Shown here one piece after another: positions 45,282 through 54,420 of a stretch of 64,000 nucleotides of DNA; the first letter of the stretch is position 1; the number at the start of each line of letters is the position of its first letter. The DNA lies in assembly GCA_014695195.1 (NCBI GenBank), contig JACJNW010000037.1, forward strand, positions 124,001 through 188,000, read 5' to 3'. The notes below the pieces were generated by a model. The model saw only the letters and a list, made by a program, of their open reading frames with translations. It ran no database searches and had not been told where the DNA came from. A program made the translations under genes and the position numbers. This DNA is from Cyanobacteria bacterium FACHB-DQ100 (GTDB lineage Bacteria; Cyanobacteriota; Cyanobacteriia; Leptolyngbyales; Leptolyngbyaceae).

Positions 45282-46373
45282 ATGCTACAGATTGATGGTT
45301 CCTATGGAGAAGGCGGCGGGCAAATCCTGCGAACAAGCCTCAGTTTAGCGGCGATTACGGGACAACCAACTCGCATCGACCGCGTTCGGGCACGACGGGC
45401 AAAACCCGGACTCGCGATTCAACATCTCACCGCAGTCAGGGCAGCAGCAGCGCTCTGTCAGGCAGAAATCACAGGCGATAGGGTTGGCTCCACTCAACTA
45501 GAATTTATCCCGACGCAACCCGTCCAAGCCGGAGATTATACCTTTGATGTGGCTGAAACCCTTGGAACTGGATCTGCTGGAGCCGTAACGCTGATTCTGC
45601 AAACCGTTTTACTTCCCCTAGCACTCACAACAGGTACATCAACCGTGACCTTGAGAGGTGGAACGTTCATCCCCTTCAGCCCACCCGCTTCGTACATCGA
45701 GCAAGTGTATTTGCCCACCTTGCAGCGCATGGGAGTTCAGGCAGAGGTAGAAATCTTGGCTTGGGGCTGGTATCCACGCGGAGGGGGTGAAATCCAACTA
45801 CGAGTGAGTGGCAATGGTGGTAGTGTTGGTGCGCTCCACCCGATTCAATTACTAGAGCGCGGATCTCTACAACAGATTAAAGGATTAGCGATCGTGACCG
45901 AACTCCCGTCTCACATTCCCCAGCGGATGGCGAGTCGTGCGGAAAACTTGTTAGCGGAAGCCCAGCTCAAAGCACAGGTGAAAGCGCGACGACTCAAGGG
46001 CGTGGGTGCGGGTGCGGGTGTTTTTCTGACTGTCGAATATGAGCAAACAAGAGCAGGCTTTGGAGCGATTGGAAAACTTGGATTGCCTGCCGAAGAAGTG
46101 GCAGCGATCGCAGTTCAAGAATTTTTAGACTTTCACAAGACTGGAATGCCCGTTGATCTTCATCTAGCCGATCAATTGCTCTTACCTGCGGCGTTGGCAT
46201 CAAGTTCTAGCCAGTACCGAGCCGCTCAAATCAGTCTGCATCTATCAACGAATGCTTGGGCGATCGAGCAATTTGGTCTAGCAAAAATCTCGATCGACCA
46301 AACAGAACACCAAATTACTGTCGTCCCTTTGATTCACAAACGAACTAGCAAAATTGCTGGGTCAACGCAATAA
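45282..46373 (+). CDS. rtcA: RNA 3'-terminal phosphate cyclase
   Basis: A 363-residue RtcA that converts RNA 3'-phosphate to 2',3'-cyclic phosphate using ATP, thereby preparing or protecting ends for RtcB. It has the N-terminal DGSYGEGGGQILR, the internal GTGSAGAVTL-like segment, WYPRGGGE and the adenylated His at 294 in DLHLADQLLLPAAL. It is the last gene of the operon and is convergent with the DUF928 gene 49 bases downstream. Confidence 0.96.
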   Translation: MLQIDGSYGEGGGQILRTSLSLAAITGQPTRIDRVRARRAKPGLAIQHLTAVRAAAALCQAEITGDRVGSTQLEFIPTQPVQAGDYTFDVAETLGTGSAGAVTLILQTVLLPLALTTGTSTVTLRGGTFIPFSPPASYIEQVYLPTLQRMGVQAEVEILAWGWYPRGGGEIQLRVSGNGGSVGALHPIQLLERGSLQQIKGLAIVTELPSHIPQRMASRAENLLAEAQLKAQVKARRLKGVGAGAGVFLTVEYEQTRAGFGAIGKLGLPAEEVAAIAVQEFLDFHKTGMPVDLHLADQLLLPAALASSSSQYRAAQISLHLSTNAWAIEQFGLAKISIDQTEHQITVVPLIHKRTSKIAGSTQ

Positions 46374-46422
46374 CGATCGCAACGAGTTGTTCTGGATCAA
46401 TTGGCTTCCTACTTTGCTTGAG

Positions 46423-47208
46423 CTATGGCTGACAGCACGGAGTTACAGTGGCAGAGGTTTTTCCCTCTAGCCTTTGTTGCCGCAGTAAATCTCTCCAGGC
46501 AGCAAGAACCACTTGATTATTTTGAGATGCTTGAATCTGTACGCCCAAAGCAGTAAGAGCGTCATACCAAATGCCATATTTTGCATAAAGCTTGGCTCGA
46601 TCTAGGGGGGTTTTGGCTTGTTTAAGTTCCTGTTGTAACGCGGGAGGTGTTGCAACGCGCTGAATCCTACCTTTACGAACTAAAGGTCTATCAAAAGTAT
46701 TACTGTTCGGATCACTAGCAGAATTGCCTGCACTATCACAATAGAGGGCGAGATCCCATTGATAGGTGGCGATCGCAAGCGGCACACTTGCCGGAATGGA
46801 GAATCCAATGACACCGGGATTCGTTTTCGGCAAGCGGGAAGATGTTTTGTAGCGCGTCTTACCCGTTGCGTCGCGTAATCTCCACTCTGCAAGTGTTCCC
46901 GCAGTAATTCCGGTGGGAACATTGAACCAGACCGTTGGTCGATCGCTGACTGTTAAGCCCCAACGATCTGCAGGTACATTGGCATGAGGTGATGGAACTA
47001 ATGCAGCTAGGCCTGTGTAGACATCATCACAGGGACCGCGAGAGCCTCCGGCCTGTCCTCGGTCAGAAGGAGTCCCTGGATCGGGAGGCGTGGGCGGAGA
47101 AAAGTTAATTCGCTGTTGAGCATTCGAGAATTGAGCGATCGTAACTGTACCGATCAAAACAACCCCTAATGCAGCCGAGGCAGTTTTCATAGAGGCTAGA
47201 AAGGTCAT
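46423..47208 (-). CDS. DUF928 secreted protein
   Basis: A 261-residue exported protein of the DUF928 family, largely confined to cyanobacteria. A signal peptide (TASAALGVVLIGTVTIAQFSNA) is followed by a Pro-rich segment, then a beta-sandwich-like region with PTVWFNVP and YQWDLALYC, and a helical end containing YAKYGIWYDALTALG. It is the last gene of the minus-strand sigma/CHAT set, 18 bases after the CHAT-CHASE2 gene. DUF928 often travels with CHAT genes, so a shared envelope role is likely but unproven. Confidence 0.88.
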   Translation of the reverse strand: MTFLASMKTASAALGVVLIGTVTIAQFSNAQQRINFSPPTPPDPGTPSDRGQAGGSRGPCDDVYTGLAALVPSPHANVPADRWGLTVSDRPTVWFNVPTGITAGTLAEWRLRDATGKTRYKTSSRLPKTNPGVIGFSIPASVPLAIATYQWDLALYCDSAGNSASDPNSNTFDRPLVRKGRIQRVATPPALQQELKQAKTPLDRAKLYAKYGIWYDALTALGVQIQASQNNQVVLAAWRDLLRQQRLEGKTSATVTPCCQP

Positions 47209-47226
47209 GGGAAGCGTCTCCTGTTG

Positions 47227-49572
47227 TTAGTTACGATGGGCTAAAAAATGATAGGCAACAATACTACTATTCAGAATGAGACCCAATAGTGCAGGGATCA
47301 ATGGAATCCAGCCGCCTTGGGTGAGAATCAGCCAACAGCCGCTAATCAGTACCACAATACTGGCGACCATGGCGAATCCAATCCAGTTGACCTGCCGAAA
47401 ACACCATAGAATCAGTCCTCCTAGAAGCGTCCATCCCCCGATCCATAAAATTTCAATTCCAGGCGACCAGACCCAGAGTAAGGAGCGCTTATCCAATACA
47501 GCACTGAGCATCTGGCTGATCATGTGTGCATGAATGAGTACACCGGGCAGTCTTTGCGAAAAACTCCTACCATAAGGGGTTGCAGCGTAGTCTTTACTAC
47601 TGGAAGCCGTGACCCCAATTAGCACAATGCGACCTTTGATTGCCGCTAAATTGATTTGTCCACCCAGGAGCTGACGCACAGTAACTTGTTGAGCCATGTC
47701 CTGGGGAAATTTTGTCGATCGATAGTTGAGCAAAATCTGACTTCCGCGTGCATCAAAGCGTTGATAGCCCCCGGTTGGATTAGTTAAGCTTGGAAACACC
47801 GTGGAACCAAGCTGTAAATGGTTGTTCGAGGTGAACGTGGGCGCAATCTGGGGTTGTCGTGCAAACAGATATCGAAAGACTAGCTGCACACTCAGACTAT
47901 AGGGAGCAGAACAGGCTGCGATCGTATTAGGACTCGCGAATAACAACTGTCGCCGAATCACGCCGTCCCCATCTTCGAGAAAATCGCTGAAACCAACCTC
48001 TGATTGCCCAATTCCAGGGGGTGGTGCAATTCCTGTCGGATCATTCGATTCTGGATCAGGACGCTTACAGATCGCAATTAGCTGATCGTTCTGGGTCATT
48101 TGTTGAAGGCGTTTCTTTAAGCTAGAGCGGCGGGCTGGAAAGTCTCGATACAAATCAAGTCCAATTACTCGCGCTTGATGCTGCTCTAGCGTTTCGAGAA
48201 CGCGCTCTAGCGTTTCATCAGATAGTGAGCCAGCATTCTCCGGTTGTTTCTGAATGTCTTCCTCTTCCACTCGAACAATCAATAAACGTGGATCAGGTGG
48301 CTCGATCGGGCGATGTTGCATCAGAATATCAAACGCCTGGAGTTCCAAAGGTTGCAACAATCCAAACCAGCGTGTCCCAACAATCAAGCTTGTAACCAGC
48401 AGTGTGCTCAGTGCGAGCGTTTTAGCTTGCGATCGCGTCATCGGTGGTAGAAGCCTGCGTTTTTGACCACACCAATCTTGCCAAGTTGGTGGTACTTCTG
48501 CGGGATTTTGACAAATCACAGGCAGCCAAGTTGCACACGGAAATTCAGATTCTAGAGTTTGCAGTTTTTCTCGTGCCTTCCGAACCGCAGCATACAAAGA
48601 TTGCCCACTGGAAAAAGCGCTGAGAAAAGATTTGAGGAATTCCTGGGCAACTAGATCCGGAACAGGTTCCCGCATGACAATGACTTGGGGAAGCTGAAGA
48701 TCAGCAAGATCCTGAGCCAGCCCCAAGCCGTCACAGGAGTTGAAGATCGCCAGCTTCAGACCTTGTGCGATTGCATGGCGTAAGCCGTATTTGAGTTGTT
48801 CGATCGTGAGCGTTTCTGTTTGATTGATTTGAATGTAGCCTTTTTCACTGGTTGAACTATGTCCAGCAAAAAATAAAACATCCCAATTCGCTTGCCAAAC
48901 TTTTTCTTGCAAATCTTGCGCGGTCGGTTCAACTAAACAATGAATTTCACTATCTGGCAAACTTTCTAAGAGTTTGCGATCGCGCTCAACATCAATGCCT
49001 TTCGCATTGCCAAGAATGCTCAAAATTCTCACTTTCTTGCGTCGAGGCGGAGCTGGGAGTTGCAGCGATCGAGCAAATTCCGGCAAACTTAGCGCAATTT
49101 CAGCATGGGGATAGTCGGTGAGAAAGTCCCACAAACACCACGGCAATTTTAAGATCTGATTGTCTTTCGCAACAATCATTAACCGAATGTGATCTTGGGG
49201 TGAAAGGCGAGTCCGTAACTGTCGATCGATGACGCGAAAAGAACTCGCACTCAGCCACGCATTCAATTGAAGTTGCAGATCGTGAGATAGCTGATGAAAT
49301 TCTGAGGCGGAAATGTGAGTGACTTCTTCTTCATCAATTTCAAAGTCTGGATGGTGTGTTTGTCGCCATCCTAAATGAGCATAAAGCGCTGTGTAGAGCG
49401 ATCGCCACCGTTGATAGCGATCGACGATTCCCGGAATCGCGGGTAAGCTTCCGGTAAACTGCATGGGAGTCGATCGCCCAGATTCCCAAAGTTGAGCGAT
49501 CACGGTTGGAAATCCGTCTTGCCAATTGCCTTGCCCAAGATTGAGAACAATTAGATAATCCATAGTGAGCAT
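47227..49572 (-). CDS. CHAT protease-CHASE2 membrane receptor
   Basis: A 781-residue protein joining a caspase-like CHAT protease to an extracytoplasmic sensor. The CHAT domain (about 180-360) has the catalytic dyad H238 in FFAGHSS and C280 in IFNSCDG; residues 1-175 are a helical region of unknown fold. A membrane helix at about 384-404 leads to a CHASE2 domain (about 405-690), which should face outside, and three helices close the protein (about 700-778). The layout suggests an outside signal controlling a cytosolic protease. The first ATG or one 9 bases later may start it. Confidence 0.93.
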   Translation of the reverse strand: MLTMDYLIVLNLGQGNWQDGFPTVIAQLWESGRSTPMQFTGSLPAIPGIVDRYQRWRSLYTALYAHLGWRQTHHPDFEIDEEEVTHISASEFHQLSHDLQLQLNAWLSASSFRVIDRQLRTRLSPQDHIRLMIVAKDNQILKLPWCLWDFLTDYPHAEIALSLPEFARSLQLPAPPRRKKVRILSILGNAKGIDVERDRKLLESLPDSEIHCLVEPTAQDLQEKVWQANWDVLFFAGHSSTSEKGYIQINQTETLTIEQLKYGLRHAIAQGLKLAIFNSCDGLGLAQDLADLQLPQVIVMREPVPDLVAQEFLKSFLSAFSSGQSLYAAVRKAREKLQTLESEFPCATWLPVICQNPAEVPPTWQDWCGQKRRLLPPMTRSQAKTLALSTLLVTSLIVGTRWFGLLQPLELQAFDILMQHRPIEPPDPRLLIVRVEEEDIQKQPENAGSLSDETLERVLETLEQHQARVIGLDLYRDFPARRSSLKKRLQQMTQNDQLIAICKRPDPESNDPTGIAPPPGIGQSEVGFSDFLEDGDGVIRRQLLFASPNTIAACSAPYSLSVQLVFRYLFARQPQIAPTFTSNNHLQLGSTVFPSLTNPTGGYQRFDARGSQILLNYRSTKFPQDMAQQVTVRQLLGGQINLAAIKGRIVLIGVTASSSKDYAATPYGRSFSQRLPGVLIHAHMISQMLSAVLDKRSLLWVWSPGIEILWIGGWTLLGGLILWCFRQVNWIGFAMVASIVVLISGCWLILTQGGWIPLIPALLGLILNSSIVAYHFLAHRN

Positions 49573-49610
49573 CGCTATCTGTTACATAAAATAAGAACTC
49601 CGCCAACTTC

Positions 49611-50087
49611 CTAAACTATAAATCTCTCCGTTAAATCTGCCGAATCTAACGAAACTTGTAGCTTAAATCGTGTCCCGATCGAGCAACGAAATCGCTTCAG
49701 TTGAATGCCATTATCTTGATCACGAGCCGTCACCGATTGCACAACATCTCCTGAGTTTGACAGCAACGACAAACGAACCCCCGTGGGCAGAATCGCCGTG
49801 GGTTCAGCCGAACCGAGGTGCACTCGAACCGAAACGCGATTAACACTCCGCACACTGCCCAAACAATCGCCCTTCTTTTCTGATTTGACTAAAAGCCACA
49901 GCGTTTGTTCTCCGAGTTCTAACACTTTGGTTTGCTGCATTGGCACATCGGCTAGTTCAACAGTGTGCCGAAACTGATGGGTGATACAGGGTCTGTTGCT
50001 CGGTTCTGAGTCTGATGGTTGCCGATGATCCGTAAAGGTATTCTGTAACCATTGCCGGAGTTGGAGCAGAGTGTTAGGAAAAGTCAT
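49611..50087 (-). CDS. Short paralogue of the DUF1822 C-terminal domain
   Basis: A 158-residue protein. After a short LRQWLQNTF helix and a spacer, its last about 100 residues match the C-terminal domain of the DUF1822 protein two genes upstream: RVSVRVHLGSAEPTAILPTG with RVSIRVQLRPAERSQCLPMG, and SGDVVQSVTARDQDNGIQLK with SGDVVQSVQAREQDNSIQLQ. It has no signal peptide. The start at 50087 is supported by GAGG 7 bases upstream. It lies 38 bases before the CHAT-CHASE2 gene, so both are probably cotranscribed. Confidence 0.85.
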   Translation of the reverse strand: MTFPNTLLQLRQWLQNTFTDHRQPSDSEPSNRPCITHQFRHTVELADVPMQQTKVLELGEQTLWLLVKSEKKGDCLGSVRSVNRVSVRVHLGSAEPTAILPTGVRLSLLSNSGDVVQSVTARDQDNGIQLKRFRCSIGTRFKLQVSLDSADLTERFIV

Positions 50088-50231
50088 GGCAAACCTCACA
50101 AACAGAAGGTCAGGACAGCAAAATCCGATTGATAGTCTTAGCCACGTTTGCGTTTGGAGAAATATGCAGTCGATCGCTCTCAATGGACGAAATTTCTGCC
50201 CCTCAGATGTGCTTAATTGGATTTTTATCCT

Positions 50232-51602
50232 CTACCAAGGGTTGCCAATTAGCGTAAATGCTGCCCAGTGATGTGGGTGAGCGAAGTTTTCATCGATCGA
50301 AGGCACAATCCCTGAAAACGAGGGCTGATTGCGGAGGCGTTGCCGAATTTTAGCTGAGTTGCGAATCATTTCGATCTGAGCCTCTCGTAACGCATCCGCC
50401 TTTACTTCAGCCGTTTTGAGTTGCCGATAAAATTCCTGCATCAGGAGCAATGTACTCGCATCCCTCACCGACCAGAGCGACGCGATCGCCGCTTTACTTC
50501 CCGACTGCACGGCTAACCCCGCAAAGCCCATTTCTGCTTTACTATCCCCCAAAGCCGTCCGACAGGCACTCAACACCAACAACTGCACGGGCGGATTGCG
50601 TAACCCTAAGTCCTGAAGCTGACTGAGCCGCAACTGCTGATCCCAAAACTGGATGTATGACTGATTGACATCTCCGGGTGCAAATTCAGCATGGGTCGCC
50701 AAATGAACAATGCTGTAAGACTTTCTCTCCCGTACGGCTCTCAGGTTTTTGAGGGTGAAATTTTGATTGAGCAACGCCGTTCCTTCCCAAGGCGGTTGAG
50801 TAATTGCTGATAGCTCGATCGGTACACCAGGCAAAGGTGGCTTATTGTTGAAAGTCGATGCACCCATTGCCAAAATTCTGGTGTTCGTTGACGTTCGCGC
50901 TTGGCGATCGAGCAAATTAAATGCAGGAATAATTGCCAAGTTATACTTTTCGATCAAAAACTGTTTGCCATCATGCAGAGCTGCTAATGGCGTACTTCGT
51001 AATCCTGCTCCAAGACAAAATATGAGTTGATTGATGCCTTGCGATCGTAACTGCGGCTCCAAGGGGGCAACAATCCACTGATAAAGCTGTTGACCGGGTT
51101 GTAGATAATCCTCTGGGTCTGAGTCTTCCCGAACCACGCCCATGCGAAAGGCTTGAATCGTTTTAGTCAATGCCGCTCGATTAGCTGCGTTAATCCGGCG
51201 ATGAATCAGTCTACCGTTTGCCGTTACTAACATTAAATCGAGATGATTTGCCCCCGGAATCGCGTACAGCAAAGCAGATTTGCGTCCGGTGCGACGGTTA
51301 ATTTGTTCGAGAGACTCAACGATTTGAGGAGCAGACAGCACTTGAGTTGTGAACTTTCCTTGAAAGTACTCTTCGTATTGCTTTTTCCATCGCCGCTCAA
51401 TTTGTAGAACCGCTTCCGCGACATCGCCCCGATCGAGCGCTTGACCCACGAGATCCGGCGGTGGACTGGGAGAGGGCGTGACCGAGGCGGTTTCTTGAGC
51501 AGGTAGCGGAGCGATCGAGGACATCACGACCGAAGACGTAAATTCGCACCCAACTAGAGCAACAGAGAGTGCAACCCCAACAAACGGTAGATGCTTGTTC
51601 AT
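50232..51602 (-). CDS. CHAT domain lipoprotein
   Basis: A 456-residue exported CHAT protease. It begins with a lipoprotein signal (VALSVALVGC, lipid Cys at 19), a Pro/Ser linker and a helical region, then the CHAT domain (about 150-456) with H304 in HLATHAEF and C347 in VLSACRTALGD, ending in the typical WAAFTLIGNPW. The start at 51602 puts the signal at the N terminus; a start at 51671 would add 23 unlikely residues. Being lipidated, it should work outside the cytoplasm, unlike the CHAT-CHASE2 protein encoded downstream. Confidence 0.92.
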   Translation of the reverse strand: MNKHLPFVGVALSVALVGCEFTSSVVMSSIAPLPAQETASVTPSPSPPPDLVGQALDRGDVAEAVLQIERRWKKQYEEYFQGKFTTQVLSAPQIVESLEQINRRTGRKSALLYAIPGANHLDLMLVTANGRLIHRRINAANRAALTKTIQAFRMGVVREDSDPEDYLQPGQQLYQWIVAPLEPQLRSQGINQLIFCLGAGLRSTPLAALHDGKQFLIEKYNLAIIPAFNLLDRQARTSTNTRILAMGASTFNNKPPLPGVPIELSAITQPPWEGTALLNQNFTLKNLRAVRERKSYSIVHLATHAEFAPGDVNQSYIQFWDQQLRLSQLQDLGLRNPPVQLLVLSACRTALGDSKAEMGFAGLAVQSGSKAAIASLWSVRDASTLLLMQEFYRQLKTAEVKADALREAQIEMIRNSAKIRQRLRNQPSFSGIVPSIDENFAHPHHWAAFTLIGNPW

Positions 51603-51873
51603 AAGTCTTCGACGAAATAGCAGGTAGATAGTAGACAGCTTCAGTGATGTCTCGGCTCGATCGTTGAACAATGGATAGGGAGAGCCGTTGACCTCTAATT
51701 GATAAATCTCGTTTTCATGGATTTGGTGCTTTGACGAATGAATAGCAGCTTCTGTTGCATTGATTCCTGAATTGGCTACAAAACTTTGGATTTTTCCCCT
51801 AAGTTCGTCATCGCGGACTAAGTTTTTATAGCCCCGAATCTATTTGCTAAGCTATTTCCCAGATCGAGCCGCT

Positions 51874-53007
51874 TTAACATTGAAACGCTTCGGTTAGAAC
51901 CGCATTGCCCAATGCAACCTGAAAACTAAATTTAGTTCCCGCAGGGCACTTGAATCGTTGTAGCTGAATTGAGTTATCCTGCTCCCGTGCTTGAACCGAT
52001 TGCACAACATCGCCCGAAGCAGAAACCAGCGATAGCGACAAACCCATTGGCAAGCACTGAGAACGCTCTGCCGGACGAAGTTGCACTCGAATGCTGACTC
52101 GACCATCCGCTTCGGGAGCGAGGGCAAGCATCAACAGAACTGTTTGTTCTGCAAACTCTAACGGTTTCACTCGTCGAACCCCAGTCGGTTCCATGACCTC
52201 CGTTTGGCGAAAACTGAATGCCAATTCTTCGGGATTCAGCCACGTCTCGATCGCGCTCCATCCCGCCGTAAACGAGTTCTCTAGCCATTGCCGCAAATTC
52301 GTTGCAACCGTTGTATTCGGATTGCGACCTTGACGCAGTTGATGTAATCTTTCTCGCCACGATCGCGTTTCCAGTAATGATCCCCACATCGTAAACGGAA
52401 TTTCTAAGCGCGGTTGCTCCACAGTCGCCAGCCGTTGCAGTAAATTTTCTGCTTGTGTTTCCGCAACCGATGGTAATTCTGTAACCTCAACTCGTGTGGG
52501 TTCTGTCGGATAGAGTTGACGCATCACCCATAACACCGCAATGTCCTGAACCAGAAACTGAGCATCAAGACCATAAGCACGATCGCTGGAATCATACTGT
52601 CCGAGCGCCTTGATCTGTGCGTGGGTGGTATATCCCCAAATCCGCAGGGATGACTCATCGGGATTGATTTGAACCGCCAAATAATAGTCTCCAACCCAGC
52701 TAGGAACATCAATCCATTCTTGTGGAACTCTCAGTTCACTCGTGTCAAAACTTTTCTCTGGAATCAGCACCAAGCGTTTTTCATTCCACTCAATGGCGCA
52801 ACCCTGAATCAAGTCCCACGCGGTCAAAGAAGCCGTCGATCGCGACGCGTATTCCGCCTGCAACCACAGTAAAACTGTCTCCAAACAAACCTGATTCAGA
52901 TATGCTGTCCACTGTGCTTTCGGCATCGAGTAGCGTTGACTGTGTTGCCAAGCGCGGTGATCGATCGCTGCGGAAATTTGTAATTCTAGTTGCGTAATGC
53001 TGTCCAT
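51874..53007 (-). CDS. DUF1822 family protein
   Basis: A 377-residue protein of the cyanobacterial DUF1822 family. The N-terminal domain (about 1-195) contains the family segments WTAYLNQVCLETVLLWLQAE and SWVGDYYLAVQINPDESSLR. A linker with a WxxxL helix follows (LRQWLENSF), and the C-terminal beta domain (about 265-377) carries the SGDVVQSVQAREQDN signature repeated in the shorter neighbour. No enzyme motif is seen. It follows the sigma factor gene by 37 bases. Its constant pairing with sigma and CHAT genes suggests a regulator or substrate; that is inference. Confidence 0.9.
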   Translation of the reverse strand: MDSITQLELQISAAIDHRAWQHSQRYSMPKAQWTAYLNQVCLETVLLWLQAEYASRSTASLTAWDLIQGCAIEWNEKRLVLIPEKSFDTSELRVPQEWIDVPSWVGDYYLAVQINPDESSLRIWGYTTHAQIKALGQYDSSDRAYGLDAQFLVQDIAVLWVMRQLYPTEPTRVEVTELPSVAETQAENLLQRLATVEQPRLEIPFTMWGSLLETRSWRERLHQLRQGRNPNTTVATNLRQWLENSFTAGWSAIETWLNPEELAFSFRQTEVMEPTGVRRVKPLEFAEQTVLLMLALAPEADGRVSIRVQLRPAERSQCLPMGLSLSLVSASGDVVQSVQAREQDNSIQLQRFKCPAGTKFSFQVALGNAVLTEAFQC

Positions 53008-53044
53008 AACTGTTGTTTAAGTGTCTGTACGATTCAATCGATCC

Positions 53045-54226
53045 TCATCCCCTCTTTTCCATTAGCCATTCTTCCAATACCGCGCTGATTTGTTTTCCCA
53101 CGTCTGAAGTTGGTGCAATATGCAAAGTGTCCTGACTCCAACGCAAAAGCGCCGATAGTAAAGCCTCGCGTGCCTTACTAAGCTTGCGAGATACAGCATA
53201 TTGCTGGATTCCTAATTGTTTTGCAATCTCCTGCTGAGTTAAATTTTGTTGATAATAAAGCTGCAACAGCTCTTGGCTCGCAGGATCAAGTTTGGCGATC
53301 GCCGCTTCTAAAACTTGATTGAGTTGCGATCGCTGCGCCTGCCGTTCCTCAAGGTCTTCCTGAGAAATCAAGTCTGTCAACAATGACTCTTGAGCCGGAT
53401 CAACTATGTCATCTTGAATTTCTTTGGTGTCTTCGCCCAACTTCGGCGCATTCAGCGAAGAGACAGCAGGATAGAGATACGATCGCACGCGGTTGACACA
53501 AGCCGTTAACCATTTCTGGATCACATCCGCACTTGCCTCAGCGCCAGGAGATCGCAGTTGATGGCGTTGCTGATTGTAGCGACTGGCGATCGCGTCCCAC
53601 GTTTCCCGGTTAGGTGCAGGAAGTTGACGCAATTTGGGAGATTTTGTGGGCAAATAAACCGACTCAAAACACGACCACGCTAGAATCCAGCGATCGATGT
53701 CATCCGTATTCAAGCCCGCATTCTGTAAAGACTCTACCAATCGCTTACGACTGACTTTTAATAACAATCCCCAATCGCTACATAAATCAATTTCGCGACT
53801 CTGCCGCAAAAAATCTCGAATACTATTATTAAAGGCTTGACTGGCATAAGTTTTCAGACTGCCGGGATAATCAGGATCTCGCGCCTTGAGAATTCTTGGC
53901 ACCTCTGCGATCGCCACTTGAAAACAATCTGATAAGCGATACCGTGATTGAGACAAATACGGCATCGTTCTATATGCACTCCAGTAACAAGCCTCTTGCA
54001 GGTACGCAGATAGATGCCCCAACGCTGTCTTTTTATCTGAGTGCTGTTGCCAGACTTTTTGCCAATAAACGACCCAAAAAGTATCCGCGTGAGGCTCCGA
54101 TCGCTCAGATAAATGTGTTTGAATGCTGCGCCGCAATCGTGCATCTGTTGCCCATCCCCCAAAGCTGTCAGCCTTAAACTGTACAAAGGTTGAAAATAAA
54201 TCGATGATGCTTTGACGGGGTTGCAT
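53045..54226 (-). CDS. Sigma-70 family RNA polymerase sigma factor, cyanobacterial long type
   Basis: A 393-residue sigma factor-like protein. The C-terminal region 4 is clear (about 318-368: LDPASQELLQLYYQQNLTQQ, then EIAKQLGIQQYAVSRKLSKA with the helix-turn-helix). Region 2 is divergent and lies around 75-160 (YWSAYRTMPYL, TYASQAFNNSIRDFLRQS). The long middle part (about 160-310) is unlike classical ECF factors. The start at 54226 has GGAG 8 bases upstream; an in-frame GTG 9 bases earlier is less likely. As first gene of the set it probably directs transcription of the CHAT/DUF1822 genes and perhaps itself. Confidence 0.88.
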   Translation of the reverse strand: MQPRQSIIDLFSTFVQFKADSFGGWATDARLRRSIQTHLSERSEPHADTFWVVYWQKVWQQHSDKKTALGHLSAYLQEACYWSAYRTMPYLSQSRYRLSDCFQVAIAEVPRILKARDPDYPGSLKTYASQAFNNSIRDFLRQSREIDLCSDWGLLLKVSRKRLVESLQNAGLNTDDIDRWILAWSCFESVYLPTKSPKLRQLPAPNRETWDAIASRYNQQRHQLRSPGAEASADVIQKWLTACVNRVRSYLYPAVSSLNAPKLGEDTKEIQDDIVDPAQESLLTDLISQEDLEERQAQRSQLNQVLEAAIAKLDPASQELLQLYYQQNLTQQEIAKQLGIQQYAVSRKLSKAREALLSALLRWSQDTLHIAPTSDVGKQISAVLEEWLMEKRG

Positions 54227-54314
54227 GAAACGCACTCCTGCTGTGCAAAGGACTCAACCCCCTCAAATTACTAGGTTTATCAATGGGTTTCAATATCCGA
54301 TGCGGAAGTTGTGG

Positions 54315-54420
54315 CTGTGTCGCGAAAAAATTAAGGTACGCTAAATCTGTTGTGCAAGAGCCGAGATTTTAGCGGGTAACTGCTCTTTCTGTAGCGTAGT
54401 CAGAATTTTTTGCGACACAG
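54315..54420. repeat. Long palindrome upstream of the sigma factor gene
   Basis: Outer arms CTGTGTCGCGAAAAAATT and AATTTTTTGCGACACAG pair perfectly apart from one extra G. Inside them TACGCTAAATCT pairs with AGATTTTAGCGGGTA, and TACGCTA also pairs with TAGCGTA at 54393. The element is 106 bp and not coding. It may be a MITE or an operator/attenuator of the sigma operon, whose start lies 88 bases away. Confidence 0.65.
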
